This document shows, in pieces, positions 60,860-64,000 of a DNA stretch of 64,000 bases (positions are counted from its first letter, which is position 1; the number at the start of each line of letters is the position of its first letter). The DNA is from JBFLXB01 sp964570625 (GTDB taxonomy: Bacteria; Nitrospirota; Nitrospiria; 2-01-FULL-66-17): NCBI GenBank assembly GCA_964570625.1, contig CAZMYW010000026.1:1-64000 (forward strand). Direction: 5' to 3'. The notes under the pieces are model-generated. The model had not been told where the DNA came from. It saw only the letters and a program-made list of their open reading frames with translations, and did not search any database. A program made the translations under genes and the position numbers.

Positions 60860-62206
60860 GTGCCGACGGTAATCGTCATAGCAGCTCTCGCGTTCTCTGG
60901 CGCCTTAGTGACCGTTATCCCCGCCGGGGAGGTGCTGCAGAAGGTGGCGATTGCGGTTGTGGCATTATTGGCAATTGGAATGCATCTGCATCGCCCGGTT
61001 CCGCGACGAGCCATTGGGTTGATATGGCCGTTCGTAGCCTACCTGGTGATCGCCACGCTTTCAGCATTCGGACACTCCTCGTCTATGGGGTATACGTTGG
61101 CCGCTATTCAGCCACTGCTCCTCGGTCTGATTCTCTACCTGTGGGCAATCGGCCTGCGCCTGCAGACCGACGATCTGGTCAAACTTCGGACGTTTGTTTA
61201 TGCGATTGTATTAATCCAGCTCGTGTTTGTGCTCATCAAACTTGGTGTTCACGGTGTCGACGAGAAGGTGTTCATCGGTACGATGTCTAATGCAGCGGGA
61301 CAACTCGGGTTCCTCTTCCCGGCCATCGTGGTCCCAATATTGGTTTTCATGATGGACAAGAAGAACTCTCTGACGAGCTATGTATTGATTGCGGCGATGT
61401 TCCTGTTCGGCATCATCAATGAAAAACGCGCCGTCGTGTTCCTGCTCCCTCTCATTCTACTCGTCAGTATTGCAGCCAACCACGCTGGTTTCGGCGCCAG
61501 GGTGAGAGGTCTGTCGACGAGGATGGTAGCTGGGGTGCTGATCGCCGTTGCTGGCGTGGCTCTCGGTATCTCCGCTATCCCAAGTCTGAACGCAGAAGAG
61601 GCTTATGGCGGGAGTATTTCGATTCGCCACGCCCTCGACTACGGCATCACATATTTGACGATGAATTTTGGTGGGCCTCTCCAAGGAACCTATGTAGAGG
61701 CGGTGAGCGATACTGGCGTTCAAGTAGGTCGAACTACCCTATGGATCAGTATTTTTGATTGGCTAATGTCAGGGGATACGTGGACCCTACTCTTCGGATC
61801 CGGTTTCGGCACAGCGACGTCGAGCATATGGTTGCGAGAGGGAGGGGACAACCTGTTCAGCGTCATCGGGACTCGGGGTGCCATATCCGGAGCCGGTCTC
61901 GCTGCGGTAGAGACTGGTCTCGTTGGACTTCTCACAATGGGATGGCTATTTGTGTCGGTTACCTATGGACTGGTCGCTGTTCATCGCAAGGTCCATTCAT
62001 CGACGGCGAAACGATGGCTGAGGACGCTCATGATCATTCACCTGGTGTTTTGTTTTGACTTTTTCTTCTATTCGATCGTGTTGTTTCGAACCATGCCTAT
62101 GCCGTTTGTCTTCTTTGTGTTGCTCGCATCGATTTCGCTCGTCAGTCGTTGGGATGACACATTCCGTTCAGGGCAGGTGGGGCTCGTCCATACTCGAAAA
62201 GCGTGA
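60860..62206 (+). CDS. Polytopic membrane protein, probable O-antigen polymerase (Wzy-like)
   Basis: About 448 aa from GTG 60860, with some 10-12 hydrophobic segments and a long periplasmic loop (about 230-320) containing AVSDTGVQVGRTTLWISIF and LLFGSGFGTATSSIW, as in Wzy/WaaL-type proteins. Wzx upstream and the separate WaaL-like gene at 43144 favour polymerase. The frame stays open further upstream, but those residues are not membrane-like and overlap wzx. Confidence 0.75.
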   Translation: MPTVIVIAALAFSGALVTVIPAGEVLQKVAIAVVALLAIGMHLHRPVPRRAIGLIWPFVAYLVIATLSAFGHSSSMGYTLAAIQPLLLGLILYLWAIGLRLQTDDLVKLRTFVYAIVLIQLVFVLIKLGVHGVDEKVFIGTMSNAAGQLGFLFPAIVVPILVFMMDKKNSLTSYVLIAAMFLFGIINEKRAVVFLLPLILLVSIAANHAGFGARVRGLSTRMVAGVLIAVAGVALGISAIPSLNAEEAYGGSISIRHALDYGITYLTMNFGGPLQGTYVEAVSDTGVQVGRTTLWISIFDWLMSGDTWTLLFGSGFGTATSSIWLREGGDNLFSVIGTRGAISGAGLAAVETGLVGLLTMGWLFVSVTYGLVAVHRKVHSSTAKRWLRTLMIIHLVFCFDFFFYSIVLFRTMPMPFVFFVLLASISLVSRWDDTFRSGQVGLVHTRKA

Positions 62207-62318
62207 ATCACGTTCAGCTTTCGAAAGATGAGCTGTTCAGATCTGCAATTCAACATCGCAGTGGTTCGATCGTTTGGTGAGTGGCGGCTGGGAGCTTCAT
62301 GGGCAATCAGTTATAGGC

Positions 62319-63503
62319 ATGTCAGTCCTAGGGGTATCTGCGCTTCATAGGGCCCGCGATCGGTATTCTCGCTTTGTCGAGGCGACGGCTGATGGTGATG
62401 CCGGATTTCGGTTGACCCCATACGCGGAACCGACACCCTACGCGCGTTGCTTTGCACTGTTCGGCTTGCACCTAATGTTGGACCGACAGAGACTGGACCG
62501 CGGCGCCGACCGGTGGGCAGCCGCTATCCGAGCGGACCTCGACGAGGTCCGCTCAGACCGCACTGCCGCTGGCGCAGACCTGTCTTTTGACAAGGCGTAT
62601 CTTCAACTTCTGACCTTTTCGCTGAGCGCGCTGGCCGTGCTGGACCGGCTAGATCGAGATCCGCTGGCCGATCATGTGCTGCCGGTGCTCGCGAAGGATA
62701 TCGATGCGGATCTGGCGCGTTCGGGGGCGCTCGATGGCGTGGCGCGAAGCGGTAATCAAGCGATGTTCATGGCGATCTTGCTCGTGCATGCACGCGACCG
62801 CCTGGGCGTGAATGACGGCGGTCGGATTGAACGCTGGCAGCGACTGCATGTGGAGCGGATGAACCGATTTGGCTTCTGGGGGAGGTCCAGAAGCATGTCG
62901 CACCTTCAGTTCCAGAACGGCTATCACCAGTACGAAATATTGGAGTATCTGAGGTCAACGGGACTCTGGTGGGATGCCGCGGCAAATCATGTCGCATCGT
63001 TAGCTGATGCAGACGGCCACTTTGCCCCGTATCCCGGTGGCGGTGCTTGCTACGATTATGACGCGATATTCATGATCACGGGGGCTGGAGACGACGCAGT
63101 TCGTCGACATCGGGACTTGTTGGTCCGAACGGCCACGTCCATTCTGGCCGAACAGAATCCGGATGGCGGCTTCTGCGAATCGCACAAGATCCGGCCGCGC
63201 CTGAAGAACTTGAACGGTAGTTGGCGCCATGTGCGGGCTGCTCATGGACAGGCCCTTGTCGAACGAATTCGGCAGGGACTGACGCTCCTTCGACCACGCC
63301 ACGATCGGATCCACACGCACTGGAGTCGCTATTCGAGGGAATGGGGCGAATCCAATCTGTGGGACTCGTGGTTTCGCATGTTAACCCTGGCTCGGATCGA
63401 GGTAGCATTCGACCCGTCGGCCGCCGATCGCTGGGGCTTCATCGATTATCCTGGGATTGGTTATCACTCCTCGTTACACCGCAAGGCCAAGGCAGGGGCA
63501 TGA
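62319..63503 (+). CDS. Alpha/alpha-toroid-like protein of unknown function
   Basis: About 394 aa (TTG 62274 or GTG 62277 would add 14-15 residues). Repeated helical segments contain LADADGHFAPYPGGGACYDY and LAEQNPDGGFCESHKIR, like the QxxDGG(F/W) turns of terpenoid-cyclase/alpha-alpha toroid proteins. No signal peptide. Possibly a sugar-processing enzyme acting on the O-unit; no family named with confidence. The stop overlaps the next gene (ATGA). Confidence 0.6.
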   Translation: MSVLGVSALHRARDRYSRFVEATADGDAGFRLTPYAEPTPYARCFALFGLHLMLDRQRLDRGADRWAAAIRADLDEVRSDRTAAGADLSFDKAYLQLLTFSLSALAVLDRLDRDPLADHVLPVLAKDIDADLARSGALDGVARSGNQAMFMAILLVHARDRLGVNDGGRIERWQRLHVERMNRFGFWGRSRSMSHLQFQNGYHQYEILEYLRSTGLWWDAAANHVASLADADGHFAPYPGGGACYDYDAIFMITGAGDDAVRRHRDLLVRTATSILAEQNPDGGFCESHKIRPRLKNLNGSWRHVRAAHGQALVERIRQGLTLLRPRHDRIHTHWSRYSREWGESNLWDSWFRMLTLARIEVAFDPSAADRWGFIDYPGIGYHSSLHRKAKAGA

Positions 63504-64000
63504 GGATACATTACGTTTCTCCGTCTGCGGTGCCTTCCCGATCCGCGAATGCCGTGCATGTCGTCATGCAGTGTAATGGGCTCGAGAAGGTGGGAGCCGA
63601 TGTCACACTGTATGCCAAGCGAACGTTGCCGAACGAATCCATGCTCATGTCGGCGTTGCGTGAGGCTTACGGTGTCGATCTGCAGACGGGACGCGTGGTG
63701 AGTTATTTCAGCCAATCCGTGCGGGCCGACAACATCAAGATCGCGGCACTCGCACTTTCCTCGATGCACCGCGGCAAATGGCCGGATGCAATTGTGTCTC
63801 GAAACCTCTACGCCGCTTATGTGATTGCTGTTTTGGAGCGTCGCCCCCTCATCTTTGAGACTCATCAGCTTGAGCAGGGGATCCGCAAAGTGATGCAGTG
63901 TGCGATCATGACGCGGCCTTGGGTGACGACGGTGGTGATCTCACGAAAACTGGTGGATATTTTAGGCGAGCATCATGGGATGTATCCGAAGCGCCCGTTG
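63500..64000 (+). CDS. GT4-type glycosyltransferase, cut by the window end
   Basis: The first 167 aa of a GT-B protein. MRIHYVSPSAVPSRSANAVH, a typical GT4 N-terminus, then HVVMQCNGLEKVGADVTLYA, and WPDAIVSRNLYAAYVIAVLERRPLIFETHQLEQG, as in enzymes whose acceptor domain has a His-rich EThQ segment. The donor-binding half lies outside the window. ATG overlaps the preceding stop. Confidence 0.82.
   Translation, partial: MRIHYVSPSAVPSRSANAVHVVMQCNGLEKVGADVTLYAKRTLPNESMLMSALREAYGVDLQTGRVVSYFSQSVRADNIKIAALALSSMHRGKWPDAIVSRNLYAAYVIAVLERRPLIFETHQLEQGIRKVMQCAIMTRPWVTTVVISRKLVDILGEHHGMYPKRPL

Overview
The window comes from a GC-rich, Gram-negative (diderm) bacterium with flagella, a full Raetz-type lipid A pathway and an elaborate surface glycan. 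LpxI in place of LpxH, a Gfo/Idh oxidoreductase between lpxI and lpxB, and csrA-fliW coupling fit Nitrospirota-like or deltaproteobacterial-grade lineages. That placement is an inference from gene content; no taxonomic marker was compared. Almost every gene is on the + strand, in long runs with 4-nt ATGA/GTGA overlaps.

Layout. 1-3344: end of an rRNA operon (spacer with boxA, 23S, 5S, terminator). 3384-9567: a regulatory and flagellar block with an NtrC-type activator, a coiled-coil FliJ-like protein, a membrane PAS histidine kinase, an HD-GYP response regulator and overlapping csrA-fliW-fliS. 9662-16422: argS, tgt, yajC-secD-secF and a secreted, possibly lipid-anchored protein. 16426-18084: a zinc-ribbon gene (- strand), radC, an Arg-rich repeat ORF and a coiled-coil ORF with no normal start codon. 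18190-34583: outer-membrane and lipid A genes bamA, skp, lpxD, fabZ, lpxA, lpxI, a Gfo/Idh gene, lpxB, msbA, a DUF374 acyltransferase broken at an A11 run, waaA, lpxK, waaF, gmhB, a waaC-like gene and a Trm112-like gene. 34791-45539: LPS core and O-chain genes (WaaE-like and GT4 glycosyltransferases, an ICMT-like membrane methyltransferase, SAM methyltransferases, O-antigen ligase). 45567-48178: two divergent Wzz-type genes. 48188-51167: WbpA-, WbpP- and RmlC-like sugar-nucleotide genes. 51277-64000: a visibly less GC-rich nonulosonic (sialic-type) acid cluster with neuB, neuC, a D-2-hydroxyacid dehydrogenase, a neuA-type CMP-transferase, methyltransferases, a capsule-synthesis-type protein, a possible ParB/Srx-fold protein, Wzx, a Wzy-like protein, an alpha/alpha-toroid-like protein and a truncated glycosyltransferase.

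Together these genes make lipid A-Kdo-heptose core, extend it, build an O-unit that probably contains uronic and sialic-type sugars, flip and polymerise it, set chain length and ligate it to core. SecDF/YajC, BamA and Skp supply outer-membrane protein export and assembly.

The least expected structure is non-genic. A four-copy dispersed element of about 120 bp with terminal inverted repeats sits exactly at gene ends. There is a 9-nt-period array of GTTCAA then TTGAAC units between lpxD and fabZ, and a pair of related hairpins with compensatory changes after secF. Two homopolymer tracts (A11 and G9) split genes into two frames.
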